A stretch of DNA of 64,000 bases from an uncultured beta proteobacterium. GTDB lineage: Bacteria; Pseudomonadota; Gammaproteobacteria; Burkholderiales; Burkholderiaceae_C. Shown here piece by piece: positions 43,403-53,393 of the stretch (the first letter of the stretch is position 1; each line of letters begins with the position of its first letter). The notes under the pieces are model-generated. The model was not told the DNA's origin and did no database searches. It saw nothing but the letters and a program-made list of their open reading frames with translations. The DNA lies in the NCBI GenBank assembly GCA_903853895.1, contig CAINUX010000130.1:1-64000 (forward strand), read 5' to 3'. A program made the translations under genes and the position numbers.

Positions 43403-44878
43403 TCACGCGTGAAAGGTGTGGATGGTGCCACTGGCCCCGTCATCGCAGGCAATCTTGTAGCTCAGGTCGCCAAAGTCAACGAACAGTTCCGCTTTTGACG
43501 CACCGCAAACCCACTGCAGGTGCAGCGTGGTATCCGTTGACGGCAGCAGCTCAAAGCGGCCGTTGAATGCCTTGCTGGTGTTGCGCAGCCGAATGAGCGC
43601 CAGCAGATCTTGCACCAGCGGCTTCTGCAATGCCGCTTCAATGTCCGCAGGGCTGAAACACTGGCGGTTGATGTCCCGGCCCACGCCACTGCGCGCCAGC
43701 AGGTCCATGTCGTTTTCGCCGGCCAACAAACCGACGTAGTAGATCTGCGGCACGCCGGGCAAGAAGAGCTGGATGGCACGCGCCAGCAGGTAGGCGCGAT
43801 CGCTGCGACCCATGGCGTCGTAGAAGGTGCAGTTGACCTGGTAGAGGTCCAGGTTGGAGGCCGCGGCACCGGTGGCCTGGCGGCTTTGGCCGTTGCTGTT
43901 GGCGTGGATGCGTTCGACCAACTGGTCGAGTTGCCCGGGAGCGAGCAGGCCGGGGTGCTGTGCCCGGTCCGCCGGGTCGGCGCCAATGTCAATGATGCCA
44001 ATGCCGTCATGTGTGTCCAGAACGGTAAGGGCGTTTTCGGGGCGGATGCGAATCCAGTCCTTCAGGGCCCGGCTGTTACCAAAGAAAAAAGTATGCAGCA
44101 CAAGTGGCGGCAGCGCAAAGTCGTAGACCCAGTCCACGCGCTGGGCGATCTCAATCTGCCGCTGGAAGTAGGAGTGGATCTCGACCAGCACTTCCATGCC
44201 CATGGATTGCGCCTGCTCGGCAAAGCGGGCGATGAAGTCAAAGGTCTCGGGCAGCATGAAACAGCTGGTGCCCGCCTTCTTGATGGCGTAGCCCGCGGCA
44301 TCCAGGCGGATCATGCGGATGCCGTTGTCGGCAAACCGCTGCAGGATGCTCGTCAGATAGGCCCGGCCCTGTGGATGCTGCACGTCGATGTCGATTTGCT
44401 GCGGCGTGAAAGTGGTCCACAGCATCTTCTTTTGCCCATTGCCCAGCACCGTGGACACAAAGGGCATACCCGGGCGCGGGCGGTAGATGGCCAGCAGGTC
44501 CCGCTCGCAGGCACCCTGCGGGAACACGGTGCCCATGCTCAGGAACAGGCCCGCGTACGGCGACGCATCGCCATGGGCTGAGTAGTCCTGAAACTGCGGT
44601 GACTCGCAGGACATGTGGTTGACGATGGCGTCTGCCATCACATCCACCACGGTGGTTAGGGCGCGTATGTCACCCCAATCGCCCAGACGCGGGTCAACCC
44701 GGGTGTGGTCCTTGGGGTCAAAGCCGGCATCGGCGCCATCAATGGCGTCAAAGAAGGGCAGCAAGTGCACACCACCAAACACACCCTGCAGGGGGCCCGA
44801 TAACAGTTGGGTCAGCTGCTGGAGGTTTCCTCCGCCCAGCCGGTCTACATAGGTAATGAGTTGAACCTGGTTTTTCAT
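43403..44878 (-). CDS. sucrose phosphorylase (GH13 subfamily 18)
   Basis: The enzyme splits sucrose with phosphate into glucose 1-phosphate and fructose. The 491-residue product has LITYVDRLGGG at the start, FGGVHLLPFFD, FDPKDHTRVDPRLGDW, and the catalytic set Asp193 (RMIRLDAAGYAIKKAG), Glu233 (VLVEIHSYF) and Asp291 (LDTHDGIG). No signal peptide is visible, so it works in the cytosol. The longer frame extends to 46054 in the MFS gene, but the ATG at 44878 overlaps the transporter stop in ATGA and gives the family N-terminus. The fructokinase two genes upstream would use the fructose. Confidence 0.93.
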   Translation of the reverse strand: MKNQVQLITYVDRLGGGNLQQLTQLLSGPLQGVFGGVHLLPFFDAIDGADAGFDPKDHTRVDPRLGDWGDIRALTTVVDVMADAIVNHMSCESPQFQDYSAHGDASPYAGLFLSMGTVFPQGACERDLLAIYRPRPGMPFVSTVLGNGQKKMLWTTFTPQQIDIDVQHPQGRAYLTSILQRFADNGIRMIRLDAAGYAIKKAGTSCFMLPETFDFIARFAEQAQSMGMEVLVEIHSYFQRQIEIAQRVDWVYDFALPPLVLHTFFFGNSRALKDWIRIRPENALTVLDTHDGIGIIDIGADPADRAQHPGLLAPGQLDQLVERIHANSNGQSRQATGAAASNLDLYQVNCTFYDAMGRSDRAYLLARAIQLFLPGVPQIYYVGLLAGENDMDLLARSGVGRDINRQCFSPADIEAALQKPLVQDLLALIRLRNTSKAFNGRFELLPSTDTTLHLQWVCGASKAELFVDFGDLSYKIACDDGASGTIHTFHA

Positions 44879-46206
44879 GAATGGTGTTTGGGGGTAGCGC
44901 TGTTCGTGTTCTTGGTGTCCACCATCAGCACGGCGGCCGCGGCGCACAGCAGCAGCACACCGGCGAGGCGGATGACGTTGCTGGGGTTGCCGCCCAGCAG
45001 CGTGTCGTAGTACAGGGGCAGGGTGAGCATCTGGATCAGCATGGGGATCACGATGAACATGTTGAAGATGCCCATGTAGACACCGGCCCGCTCGGGCGGA
45101 ATGCAGCCCGCCAGCAGGATGTAGGGGTTGCCCATGATGCTGGCCCAGGCCAGGCCAATGCCGACCATGGGGACGAACAACAACCATTTGTTGGTGATGT
45201 CGGGTAACACCCACATGCCCGCTGCCGCCAGCGTCAGGCAGACCGCGTGAACGATCTTGGGCCCGAAGCGGCGAGTAAACGGCACCATGGCAAAGGCCGA
45301 CAGGAAGGCGATGAAGTTGTAGAAGCCGCCGATTTGCCCGTTCAGCAAACCCGCTTCGCGAAAACCTGCGGTGGTGGCATCGGACGTGTGGAACATCGTC
45401 TTGGCCAGGCTGGGCACGATGTAGATCCAGTAGCACATCATGCCGTACCACTGGAACAGTTTCATCCACCACAGCCGGCGCATGGTGCTGGGCATTTCCT
45501 TGATGGCCTGCCAGACTTCGCGCAGCGTGGCCACGCCGCCGGTGGGGCGCTCTCGCATCTCCTGGATGGCCTCTGCGGACAGTGGCAGCTCGGGCACCTT
45601 GCGCACCGACCACCACACCGTCACCAGCGAGAACACGGCGCCCATGACGAACGCGGCCATGGTGGCCTGCGGGATATGGTTGTCGCCCACCGCGTCGCGG
45701 CTCATGCCCATACCGATCAGGATGGACGGCATCAGGTAGGCCAGCGTTTGCGCCAGGCCGGTAAAGGCACTCTGCGTCAAGAAACCCAGCGAGTGTTGCT
45801 CGCGGTCCAGGCGGTCGCTGACATAGGCGCGGTAGGGTTCCATGGTCACGTTGTTGGCCGCGTCCAGTATCCACAGCAGGCCGGCCGCGAACCACAGCGT
45901 CGGGCTCATCGGCATGGCCAGCAACCCCAGGCTGCACAAAATGGCACCGATCATGAAGTAGGGCGTGCGCCGGCCCCAGCGCGACACGGTGCGGTCGCTC
46001 ATGGCGCCGATGATGGGCTGCACCAGCAGACCCGTCATAGGCCCGGCCAGCCATAGCAGGGGCAGGGTGGCCTCGTCGGCGCCCAGGTATTTGTAGATTG
46101 GGCTCATATTGCTTTGCTGCAGGCCAAAGCTGAACTGAATGCCGAAGAAGCCGACATTCATGTTGATGATTTGCCAGATCGACAAGTGGGGTTTTGCGAG
46201 GGACAT
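44875..46206 (-). CDS. GPH/SLC45-like sugar:cation symporter
   Basis: The 443-residue inner-membrane protein has about twelve spans and matches the sucrose/oligosaccharide MFS group: [58 protein letters not shown], and [12 protein letters not shown]. It probably brings sucrose from periplasm to cytosol. The open frame starts at 46344 within the kinase gene, but the ATG at 46206 gives the family start ([13 protein letters not shown]). It lies between the fructokinase and sucrose phosphorylase genes. Confidence 0.87.
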   Translation of the reverse strand: MSLAKPHLSIWQIINMNVGFFGIQFSFGLQQSNMSPIYKYLGADEATLPLLWLAGPMTGLLVQPIIGAMSDRTVSRWGRRTPYFMIGAILCSLGLLAMPMSPTLWFAAGLLWILDAANNVTMEPYRAYVSDRLDREQHSLGFLTQSAFTGLAQTLAYLMPSILIGMGMSRDAVGDNHIPQATMAAFVMGAVFSLVTVWWSVRKVPELPLSAEAIQEMRERPTGGVATLREVWQAIKEMPSTMRRLWWMKLFQWYGMMCYWIYIVPSLAKTMFHTSDATTAGFREAGLLNGQIGGFYNFIAFLSAFAMVPFTRRFGPKIVHAVCLTLAAAGMWVLPDITNKWLLFVPMVGIGLAWASIMGNPYILLAGCIPPERAGVYMGIFNMFIVIPMLIQMLTLPLYYDTLLGGNPSNVIRLAGVLLLCAAAAVLMVDTKNTNSATPKHHS

Positions 46207-46237
46207 CAGATTCGGGTTCTCTGGTTTGAATGTTGTG

Positions 46238-47242
46238 TCAGACGATGGTGCCCGCGGTGCTGGCAGCCAGCCGCTTGCGCCATACGGAATAGGCCTGCAG
46301 GTCGTGACCCATGGGACCCCTATGGCCGCAGATCGCCGCCGCATACTCGTTGGCCAGAGCCAGCGACCAGGTCAGCGTGCGTCCGGCCAGTTGGCCCGCC
46401 AACAGCATCGCGCTGAAGCCGTCACCGGCACCAACGGTGTCGACAACGTGGGCCACGTCGATCCCCAAGCCCTCCGCCTCGCAGTGGCCTTGTGCGTCAA
46501 AGCAGGCGTAACCCCGTGGACCGCGCGTCACGATCAAGCGCTGCAGCCGAAAGTGACCCATCAGGTGGGCTATGCCGCTGTGGAAAGCGGCTGATCCCCA
46601 GGCTTCGGACCACATGGCGGCACCGCCTTGCCAGGCCAGCAACTGCACCAGCTCTTCGTCGTTCACTTTGACCCAATCGGCCAGCTCCAGGGATTCCTCC
46701 GCCAGCCTTCGGTTGTCGGGTCCATCGCGCAGATTCAGGTCCAGGTAGCACAAGCCATCGCTGGAACGGATGATTTCCCGGATGGTGTTTTTGGACACCA
46801 TGTGCCGCTGTGCCAATGTTCCAAAGTAGACAAAGGCGTGGGGCTGCGTGGCCAGGAGTATGGATCGCGCCTGTGCCAGGTCCAGGTAGTCCCAGGCCGC
46901 GTCTTCGGCAATGCGAAAAGTATGTACCGCACCCTTTTGCACGATGTGAACGGTGCCGGTGGGGTGCGAGGCATCGCGTTGAAAGCCCTGCGTGGACAGG
47001 CCAAAGTTCTGAGCACTTTGCAACAGTGCGTCGGCGCCCAGGTCGCGGTTTCCGATTCGGGTGATGCACGTCACGGGCACCTGAAGCGCGGCCAGGGAAC
47101 GCGCCACATTGAAGGGCGCGCCGCCCGCCTGGGGCCCGCTGTCAAACAGATCCACCAGCGCTTCCCCCAGCACCAGCACGGAATCCGGTTTGTGGCCAGA
47201 CTGCACGGCGGGTGCTGGATGTGAACTTACTCTTTCGTTCAT
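46238..47242 (-). CDS. PfkB-family fructokinase
   Basis: The 334-residue product has VLVLGEALVDLF, GGAPFNVARSLAAL (sugar site) and the ATP-site signature DTVGAGDGFSAMLLAG with catalytic Asp. It probably phosphorylates the fructose released by sucrose phosphorylase. Substrate is inferred from the operon; other PfkB sugar kinases look similar. It starts 35 bp after the receptor stop. Confidence 0.87.
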   Translation of the reverse strand: MNERVSSHPAPAVQSGHKPDSVLVLGEALVDLFDSGPQAGGAPFNVARSLAALQVPVTCITRIGNRDLGADALLQSAQNFGLSTQGFQRDASHPTGTVHIVQKGAVHTFRIAEDAAWDYLDLAQARSILLATQPHAFVYFGTLAQRHMVSKNTIREIIRSSDGLCYLDLNLRDGPDNRRLAEESLELADWVKVNDEELVQLLAWQGGAAMWSEAWGSAAFHSGIAHLMGHFRLQRLIVTRGPRGYACFDAQGHCEAEGLGIDVAHVVDTVGAGDGFSAMLLAGQLAGRTLTWSLALANEYAAAICGHRGPMGHDLQAYSVWRKRLAASTAGTIV

Positions 47243-47277
47243 GGGAGTTAGATGGCTGTGAGACGCTGGTGGGGGCT

Positions 47278-49530
47278 TTAGAACATGTACTTCAACTGAA
47301 CACTGGCCGAACGACCATTGACCGCACGCGCCGCGTGGCCATCACCCTCGATCTCGGTGTAGCCCAGCGTGTTGAACAGGTTGTTGACCCGCAGCGACAG
47401 CTGTGTCTTGGCGTTGATGCGGTAGTTGGCAAAGGCGTTGACTGTGGTGAAGCCGGCCATGGTGATGGTGTTGGCATCGTCACCATACGAGTCACCGGTA
47501 CCAACCAATGCGGCGCCCAGCTCCAGGGAATCAAAGCTCACGGACGGTGCCAGCTGGTACACAAAGTCGGCCTGGCGGCGCGGCTTCTTGCCGACCGTGC
47601 TGGCGTCGTTGGAGTCGGTGATCTTGGCGTTGGTCCAGGTGGTGCCGCCGGCGATGCGGAAGTCACCCACGTTCCACACGGCTTCAAGTTCCAGTCCGCT
47701 GGACGAGTACTTGTTGGCGGTGAATTTCTGCGTCGTGGCCTCGTAGTTGCTCTCGGTGGTGCGCGCGCTGAACAGCGTCGAGAACAGGCTGAAGCCGCCA
47801 CTGCGCCATTTCACACCGGCTTCCTGTTGCTGGATCTGGTTCAGGGCAATGGGCACCGAGCCGTCCAGCGGGTTGCCATACAGCAGGCGGTCGGCGCTGA
47901 ACGCCACGCCATCGCTGCTGCGGGCAAAGAGCGACAGGTCGCGGTTGATGGTGTAGTTGGCGCCCAGCGAGTAGGAGTTGTGTGACACGTCGTAGTTGAC
48001 GTTCTTTTGCGAGGTCGCGTCCCAGCTCTTGGTTGTGGCATTGGACGACAGGGTGTAGCCGCTGGCCTTCTGGTTGTCGCTGCGCACGCTGGCATCCACA
48101 ATCAGTGCGCCAGCGTCCACGGTCAGGGCCAGGTAGGGGGCGGTCTGGTTGTATTGCACGTCCCAGGTCCTGGCGCAACATCCGCCCCAGGTGTCAAACC
48201 CGGCGGTCACCGGCGCCGAGCTGGGTGCGCCCACGGCATTGACCACCTGTGCGTTGGTGCCGTTCATGGTCATGTTGTACTGATTCCAGTACCAGGTCTG
48301 CGCAATGGTCTGCACACCGGTGAACACGCCGGCAACCGCCGTGACCTTGCCCATGCCCGCATCAAAGGCCTTGGAGACCTTGATGTCGTTGAAGGTGTTG
48401 CCGAAATCGTCCAGCGAGGTGTTGAACAGCGTGGCCGTGAAGAAGGCGTTCTTGCCATTGTTGCCGTTGTCGGCCGGGAACAGCCCGATGAAGCGGCCGG
48501 AGTTGCTGGACCTGCGGAACTTCTCGTCCAGCGTCCAGCCGTCGCCCAGCTTCAGCATGCCTTCAAAGCCGAAGGCGTTGCTCTGGATGCGCAGTCCATC
48601 GCGCGTGTTGCTGGTGGTGAACCCGCCATCGTGGTTCAGGGAGCGGTCGGTTGGCAAGGACGGCGTGATGAAGAAGGCGGTGCGGGGATCGATGCCGTTG
48701 ATGGCGTTGATTTGGCCGTTGGAAACTGTGACTGGCACCGGCAGCAAGGTGGGAGTGCGATCCTCCAGCGACTTGACGCTGAATCGGATGTAGCCGTTGT
48801 CCAACTGCTGGGTGACGTTGGCGCGGATCTGGCCACCGTTTTCGGTATTGAAGCCCGCCGCCCGTGCGCCTTCACCGGTGCGCTGGAAGCCGCCGATGTG
48901 GAAGGTGGTGCGCGGCCCCAGGCTGCCACCGTAGTCCACATCCAGGCGTGTCTGGCGTTGCTGCAGGCCAGCGGTCAGCGCCGCAGATCCGCCCGCTTCC
49001 GCACCGGTCTTGCTGATGAAGTTGACAATGCCCCCGGGTGAGTTGGTGGCCAGTGTGGAGGCAGATCCTCCCCGAATCACTTCCAGCCGGTCTACATTGA
49101 AATCGGCGCGCAGGAACTGGTCGGCCGTGCCAAATGACACATCACCAAACAGTACCAAGGGCAGGCCGTCTTCCTGCAGCTGCACATAGCGCGAGCCGCC
49201 GGCCGACAAGGGCACGCCACGCACCGTGATGTTGGCATTGCCCTCGCCGCCGGATGATTCCGAGCGCACACCGGGAATGGCGCGCAGCAGTTCGGCGGCG
49301 CTGGTTGCGCCGGTCTTTTCCATCTGCTCGGCGCTCAGCGTGCTGACTGACACGCTTTGTTTCATCTTGGACTTCGCTGTCGAGGTGCCAGTGACCACGA
49401 TCTGGTCGAAGTTCATGCCGTCCTTGCTGGCTTCAGCGGCGGTGGACTGGGCCCAGGCGCTGCCGATGGTCAACAAGGCAAGGGAAACGGCTGCCGCAAT
49501 GGGGCGTGTTGTAAAGCTGTGATGGTGCAT
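47278..49530 (-). CDS. TonB-dependent receptor of the sucrose locus
   Basis: The 750-residue outer-membrane protein has a signal peptide (to about residue 27), FDQIVVTGTSTAKSKM near the TonB box, a plug with TSAAELLRAIPGVRSESSGGEGNANITVRGVP and LEVIRGGSASTLATNSPGGIVNF, and a barrel ending in SVQLKYMF. It resembles receptors of sucrose loci such as SuxB in Xanthomonas in gene context. AGGAG lies six bases before the start. A LacI-type operator lies 130 bp upstream. Confidence 0.87.
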   Translation of the reverse strand: MHHHSFTTRPIAAAVSLALLTIGSAWAQSTAAEASKDGMNFDQIVVTGTSTAKSKMKQSVSVSTLSAEQMEKTGATSAAELLRAIPGVRSESSGGEGNANITVRGVPLSAGGSRYVQLQEDGLPLVLFGDVSFGTADQFLRADFNVDRLEVIRGGSASTLATNSPGGIVNFISKTGAEAGGSAALTAGLQQRQTRLDVDYGGSLGPRTTFHIGGFQRTGEGARAAGFNTENGGQIRANVTQQLDNGYIRFSVKSLEDRTPTLLPVPVTVSNGQINAINGIDPRTAFFITPSLPTDRSLNHDGGFTTSNTRDGLRIQSNAFGFEGMLKLGDGWTLDEKFRRSSNSGRFIGLFPADNGNNGKNAFFTATLFNTSLDDFGNTFNDIKVSKAFDAGMGKVTAVAGVFTGVQTIAQTWYWNQYNMTMNGTNAQVVNAVGAPSSAPVTAGFDTWGGCCARTWDVQYNQTAPYLALTVDAGALIVDASVRSDNQKASGYTLSSNATTKSWDATSQKNVNYDVSHNSYSLGANYTINRDLSLFARSSDGVAFSADRLLYGNPLDGSVPIALNQIQQQEAGVKWRSGGFSLFSTLFSARTTESNYEATTQKFTANKYSSSGLELEAVWNVGDFRIAGGTTWTNAKITDSNDASTVGKKPRRQADFVYQLAPSVSFDSLELGAALVGTGDSYGDDANTITMAGFTTVNAFANYRINAKTQLSLRVNNLFNTLGYTEIEGDGHAARAVNGRSASVQLKYMF

Positions 49531-49659
49531 AAAGTCTCCTGTTGACGGCCGAAACGGTTGGAATCAGCGACCAGTTTGTTTTGGATAAAGCATGGGATGA
49601 GGGCAAGCGACCCGACCGGCCGAGACCGTTCCAATCGCTTGAAACGAATATTAAGTTCT

Positions 49660-49675
49660 TTGCAATCGATTGCAA
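49660..49675. promoter_or_regulatory. LacI-family operator upstream of the sucrose operon
   Basis: TTGCAATCGATTGCAA is a perfect 16-bp palindrome with the central CG common to LacI-family sites. It lies in the 280-bp gap between the LacI-type regulator gene and the receptor gene. No other function is seen in that gap. Confidence 0.8.
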
Positions 49676-49810
49676 TTAGGTATAAACCCGTATTTATTTG
49701 AAGTTATCAAGTAAAACAACACAGAGGTGTGGATGAGTCTGATGCAAATCAGCGTCGTTCATGCAATCGTTTGCGTTTTTACCCACTGTGCCGCGGGCCG
49801 CGAAGGCGCC

Positions 49811-50872
49811 TCAAGGCGCGCTGGCGCGTACGACCATGTGAACGGGCAGGGTGCGCGGCAGGGCGCGCACCCCATTGAGCAGTTGCAACAAGGCCGCGAC
49901 CAGCTCGGTCCCCGCTTCCAGCACCGGCTGGTGAACGGTGGTGAGTGCAGGCTCGCAAAAGGCTGCCAGCGGCATATCGTCATAGCCGACCACGCCCACA
50001 TCGCCCGGCACGGAGCGCCCGTGTGCGCGCAGTGCCTGCACCATGTGGATGGCCAGCAGGTCGCTACAGGCCACCACGCCGTCAAACGCCACGCCGCTGG
50101 TGCACAGGTGTTCCAGGATGGGGTGCGCCGCATCGGGCTCGAAGGGAGCGGGAATCTGCAGTTCGGGCGGTGGCGGCGGGAGCCCGGCTGCTGTGTGGGC
50201 ACGCAAGTAGCCTTCGCGCCGCAACCAGACCTCGGGCAGCGCGGTATCACCCAGAAAGGCGATGCGTTTGCGACCGGCACGCAGCAGATGGGCCGTCGCC
50301 TGCTCTCCGCCGTTGCGGTTGTCGCCCCCCACGCTGCAATACAACTGCTGTGGCAGCTCGCCGCCCCACACCACCAGGGGCATATTGCGCGCAGCCAGCT
50401 GGTTGAGCTGGTCGTGGTGGCGCCACTGGCCAATGATGATGACGCCAATGACTTTGCCTGAGTCATAGAGTTGCGAGGCGGCGTCCAGCCGTTCAGAGTC
50501 CACGCGCGACAGCAGCATGTCGTAGCCGTGGTCGGTCAGCGCATCGGCGATGCTGCCGATGATGGACAGGAAGAAGGGGTCGGAAATGTGCTGGCGAGAT
50601 TGCGCGTCATACGGCACCACCACACCCACGGTCAGGTTCTTTTGCAGGCGCAGGTTTTGCGCGCCCAGGTTGATGGAGTAGTTCAGCGACTGCGCCAGCT
50701 GCTGGATACGTTCGCGTGTCTCGGCGTTGACCAGTGTGCTGCCGCTGAGTGCTCGCGATACGGTGGCGACCGACACGCCGGCCAAGCGTGCGATGTCTGC
50801 CATCTGCAGCCGTTTGCGGTCGGTGGATTCACTGGCGGGTGTTGGTCCCTGGGCTAACGATGTCTTGCGCAT
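49811..50872 (-). CDS. LacI-family regulator of the sucrose locus
   Basis: The 353-residue product has the LacI helix-turn-helix and hinge (about 24-70: QMADIARLAGVSVATVSRALSGSTLVNAETRERIQQLAQSLNY) followed by a periplasmic-binding-like effector domain with VGVVVPYDAQSRQHISDPFFLSIIGSIADAL, LGDTALPEVWLRREGY and VVGYDDMPLAAFCEPALTTV. It probably represses the receptor-kinase-transporter-phosphorylase genes through the palindrome downstream. A GTG at 50890 is an alternative start; I chose the ATG. Confidence 0.88.
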   Translation of the reverse strand: MRKTSLAQGPTPASESTDRKRLQMADIARLAGVSVATVSRALSGSTLVNAETRERIQQLAQSLNYSINLGAQNLRLQKNLTVGVVVPYDAQSRQHISDPFFLSIIGSIADALTDHGYDMLLSRVDSERLDAASQLYDSGKVIGVIIIGQWRHHDQLNQLAARNMPLVVWGGELPQQLYCSVGGDNRNGGEQATAHLLRAGRKRIAFLGDTALPEVWLRREGYLRAHTAAGLPPPPPELQIPAPFEPDAAHPILEHLCTSGVAFDGVVACSDLLAIHMVQALRAHGRSVPGDVGVVGYDDMPLAAFCEPALTTVHQPVLEAGTELVAALLQLLNGVRALPRTLPVHMVVRASAP

Positions 50873-50943
50873 GAATAAATGGATTCCCACCGTCGATGGG
50901 GATGGGTAGAGCGGTGTAACGCCGAATACTACCGTGTGGATGT

Positions 50944-51675
50944 CTATTTCCCGGACTTGACTACTTGTGCGATGGCCTTGTTGAGCTTGGCGATGGTGTC
51001 ATCGCTAACCTTGTTGCTGCACCACAGGTGGCGCGTATCGCCGGCGACCACATCATCAAAATGCAGTATTTTCAAACGCGGGCCTTCATGCCTGACGCTG
51101 GCGATCAACGTTGACGCCTCTTCGTATGGGGAAAGTACGAAGTCCGCACGACCGGCGGCCACCATGCGGGCCAATGAACTTTGATCGCCCGTAATGACCT
51201 GTACATGGGCTTTGGCGGCCGATATGATGGCAGGCACATCACGGCCATAGGTCAGTCCGTTCTTCATCAGAATGCGTACCGACGGGTTGGCGGCCAACGC
51301 AGCCAAGGACTTTTCCGGCGGATTGAAATTGAAACGTGCCACGCCGACAGTGGGTTTGTCACGGTAGATCGGATCAGTGAATTTGCCCACACTGGCACGA
51401 CCGGCAGTCTTGTACCACCCCACGCCGCATTCCAGCGTGTTTCCCCGTTCGATCTGGAAAAGCTGGCGCTTGGCCGGGATGGCCTGCCATTGATAGCGGA
51501 TACCGGCCTTTTGAAAGGCCGCAGCGGCCGGGTCAGCCGTCAGACCGGTGGCGTCCCCGTTGACCTGCCGAACTGCGTAGGGCGCACGTTCGTAGTAGCT
51601 GAGCAGAACCACTTCTTCGCAGACAGCACTACCCCCAACACCCAATAGCAGGCTGCAGATCACCAGCTTTTTCAT
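50944..51675 (-). CDS. orphan family 3 solute-binding protein
   Basis: The 243-residue product has a signal peptide (to about residue 19) and the fold of amino-acid-type binding proteins: EEVVLLSYYERAPYAVRQVNGDATGLTADPAAAAFQKAGIRYQWQAIPAKRQLFQIERG and later GDQSSLARMVAAGRADFVLSPYEEA. No permease or ATPase gene is adjacent. It lies 98 bp downstream of hutH on the same strand, so it may belong to the histidine operon, but it could equally be an independent sensor or enzyme-like protein. Confidence 0.7.
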   Translation of the reverse strand: MKKLVICSLLLGVGGSAVCEEVVLLSYYERAPYAVRQVNGDATGLTADPAAAAFQKAGIRYQWQAIPAKRQLFQIERGNTLECGVGWYKTAGRASVGKFTDPIYRDKPTVGVARFNFNPPEKSLAALAANPSVRILMKNGLTYGRDVPAIISAAKAHVQVITGDQSSLARMVAAGRADFVLSPYEEASTLIASVRHEGPRLKILHFDDVVAGDTRHLWCSNKVSDDTIAKLNKAIAQVVKSGK

Positions 51676-51773
51676 GCGCCCCTGGCGGTCAAAGGCGTCG
51701 TAAGCATCTTCACGGCGGGACTCCAGTAGTGGTGAGACCGGATAGTACGCCGAGATGCCTCGCGACGGTGCGC

Positions 51774-53312
51774 CTATTGCAGCCGAAGGGCGCTCAGCTC
51801 GTGGATCTGTGCCTCACCCGCCAGGCCGATGCGGCCCTGGGTGATCAGGCCGCGCACCAGCTCCATGTCCGGAGCCAGGCTGCGGTCGACCATCATGGCC
51901 GGCGACACCGAGCGGATCAACTGCAGGATGCCTTCCAGAACGTCCGAGCTTTTCAGCGGACGCAAGAACTCAATGCCCTGGGCAGCCGCCAGCAGTTCAA
52001 TGGCCACGATGTACTCGGTGTTGCGCAGCATCTGCTGCAGGCGCCGCGCAGCAAAGGTGGCCATGCTCACGTGGTCTTCCTGGTTGGCCGACGTCGGCAG
52101 GCTGTCCACGCTGGCGGGGTGGGCCAGCGATTTGTTCTCCGAGGCCAGCGCCGCAGCGGTGACGTGCACGATCATGAAGCCCGAGTTCAGGCCCGGCTCG
52201 GGCGTGAGGAAGGCCGGCAGGCGCGACACGACGGTGTCCACCAGCATCGCAATGCGCCGCTCGGTGATGGCGCCAATTTCCGCAATCACCACGGCCAGCG
52301 CGTCGGCCGCCAGGGCCACCGGCTCGGCGTGGAAGTTGCCCCCGGAGAGCAGGGTTCCCGTGTCAGCAAAAACCAATGGGTTGTCGGTCACGGCATTGGC
52401 CTCGCGCAGCAGCACGTCGGCGGCATAGCGCATCTGGTCCAGGCAGGCGCCCATGACCTGCGGCTGGCAGCGCAGGCAATACGGGTCTTGCACACGGTCG
52501 TCACCCTCCAGGTGAGATTTGCGTATGGCGCTGCCGATGGCCAGGGCCCGATAGGCCGCAGCACAGGCGATCTGGCCGGGCTGGCCGCGCACCGCATGAA
52601 TGCGGGGGTCGAATGGACCGTCGCTGCCACGGGCGGCGTCCAGCGTCACCGCGCCGGATATCACCGCCGCCTCAAACAGTCGCTCGGTGGCGAACAGCGC
52701 GTCAATGGCCAAGGCGGTCGACACCTGGGTGCCGTTGATCAGCGCCAGCCCTTCCTTGGCCGACAGCTTGATGGGTTCCAGCTTGGCCATCTGCAGGGCC
52801 TTGGCGGCGGGCATGCGCGTGTGGCCGTAGAACACTTCGCCTTCGCCAATCAGTGGCAGGCACAAATGGGCCAGTGGGGCCAGGTCGCCCGATGCACCAA
52901 CCGAACCCTGGCACGGAATGACGGGCGTGATGCCGAGGTTGTAAAACGCAAACAGCCGGTCGATGACCAACTCGCGAATCCCTGAGTAGCCGCGCGCCAG
53001 GCTGGCCGCCTTCATCAGCAGAACCAGACGCACCACGGGCTCCGACATGGGCTCGCCAACACCAACCGCGTGTGATCGCAGCAGGTTGAGTTGCAGGGTC
53101 TCTAGGTCGGCCTTGGCAATGCGCTGGTTGGCCAGCTTGCCAAAGCCGGTGTTGACGCCGTAGACAGCAGCGCCGCCCTCGGCAGCCTGGTGGACCAGGT
53201 CGGCACTCGCGCGGATGCCGGGCCGCGCTGCGGCATCCAGCGTCAGCGGGGTGATGTGGGTGTGCAACTGGCGCAGTTGCGCCAGAGTGAGTTGGCCGGG
53301 TTGGATGTTCAT
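51774..53312 (-). CDS. hutH: histidine ammonia-lyase
   Basis: HutH removes ammonia from L-histidine to form urocanate. The 512-residue product has the MIO-forming triad Ala140-Ser141-Gly142 in [25 protein letters not shown] near the N-terminus, and [21 protein letters not shown]. Length and motifs are normal. The ATG at 53312 gives the usual start; an ATG four codons upstream is also in frame. It follows hutU with a gap of 81 bp that contains a 51-bp repeat. Confidence 0.96.
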   Translation of the reverse strand: MNIQPGQLTLAQLRQLHTHITPLTLDAAARPGIRASADLVHQAAEGGAAVYGVNTGFGKLANQRIAKADLETLQLNLLRSHAVGVGEPMSEPVVRLVLLMKAASLARGYSGIRELVIDRLFAFYNLGITPVIPCQGSVGASGDLAPLAHLCLPLIGEGEVFYGHTRMPAAKALQMAKLEPIKLSAKEGLALINGTQVSTALAIDALFATERLFEAAVISGAVTLDAARGSDGPFDPRIHAVRGQPGQIACAAAYRALAIGSAIRKSHLEGDDRVQDPYCLRCQPQVMGACLDQMRYAADVLLREANAVTDNPLVFADTGTLLSGGNFHAEPVALAADALAVVIAEIGAITERRIAMLVDTVVSRLPAFLTPEPGLNSGFMIVHVTAAALASENKSLAHPASVDSLPTSANQEDHVSMATFAARRLQQMLRNTEYIVAIELLAAAQGIEFLRPLKSSDVLEGILQLIRSVSPAMMVDRSLAPDMELVRGLITQGRIGLAGEAQIHELSALRLQ

Positions 53313-53341
53313 GGCTCTGTCCAAGGTGCGAATAACAAGGC

Positions 53342-53392
53342 GCTATACAACTGATAGCACCATGTGCTTGTTTAATGAGGGCTATAGTGGTA
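53342..53392 (+). repeat. 51-bp dispersed repeat, copy E (hutU-hutH gap)
   Basis: GCTAT, nine bases, AGC and a right end with GAGGGCTATAG align without gaps to the other copies. It fills most of the space between hutU and hutH, ending one base from the hutU stop codon region. Confidence 0.65.
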
Positions 53393-53393
53393 T

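Noticed and set aside
44879-46054. N-terminal extension of sucrose phosphorylase
   Set aside because: It lies in another frame of the MFS gene; the enzyme fold begins exactly at the ATG at 44878.
51729-52985. 418-codon plus-strand frame opposite hutH
   Set aside because: It is the shadow of hutH; composition is His/Gln/Arg-rich with no family match.
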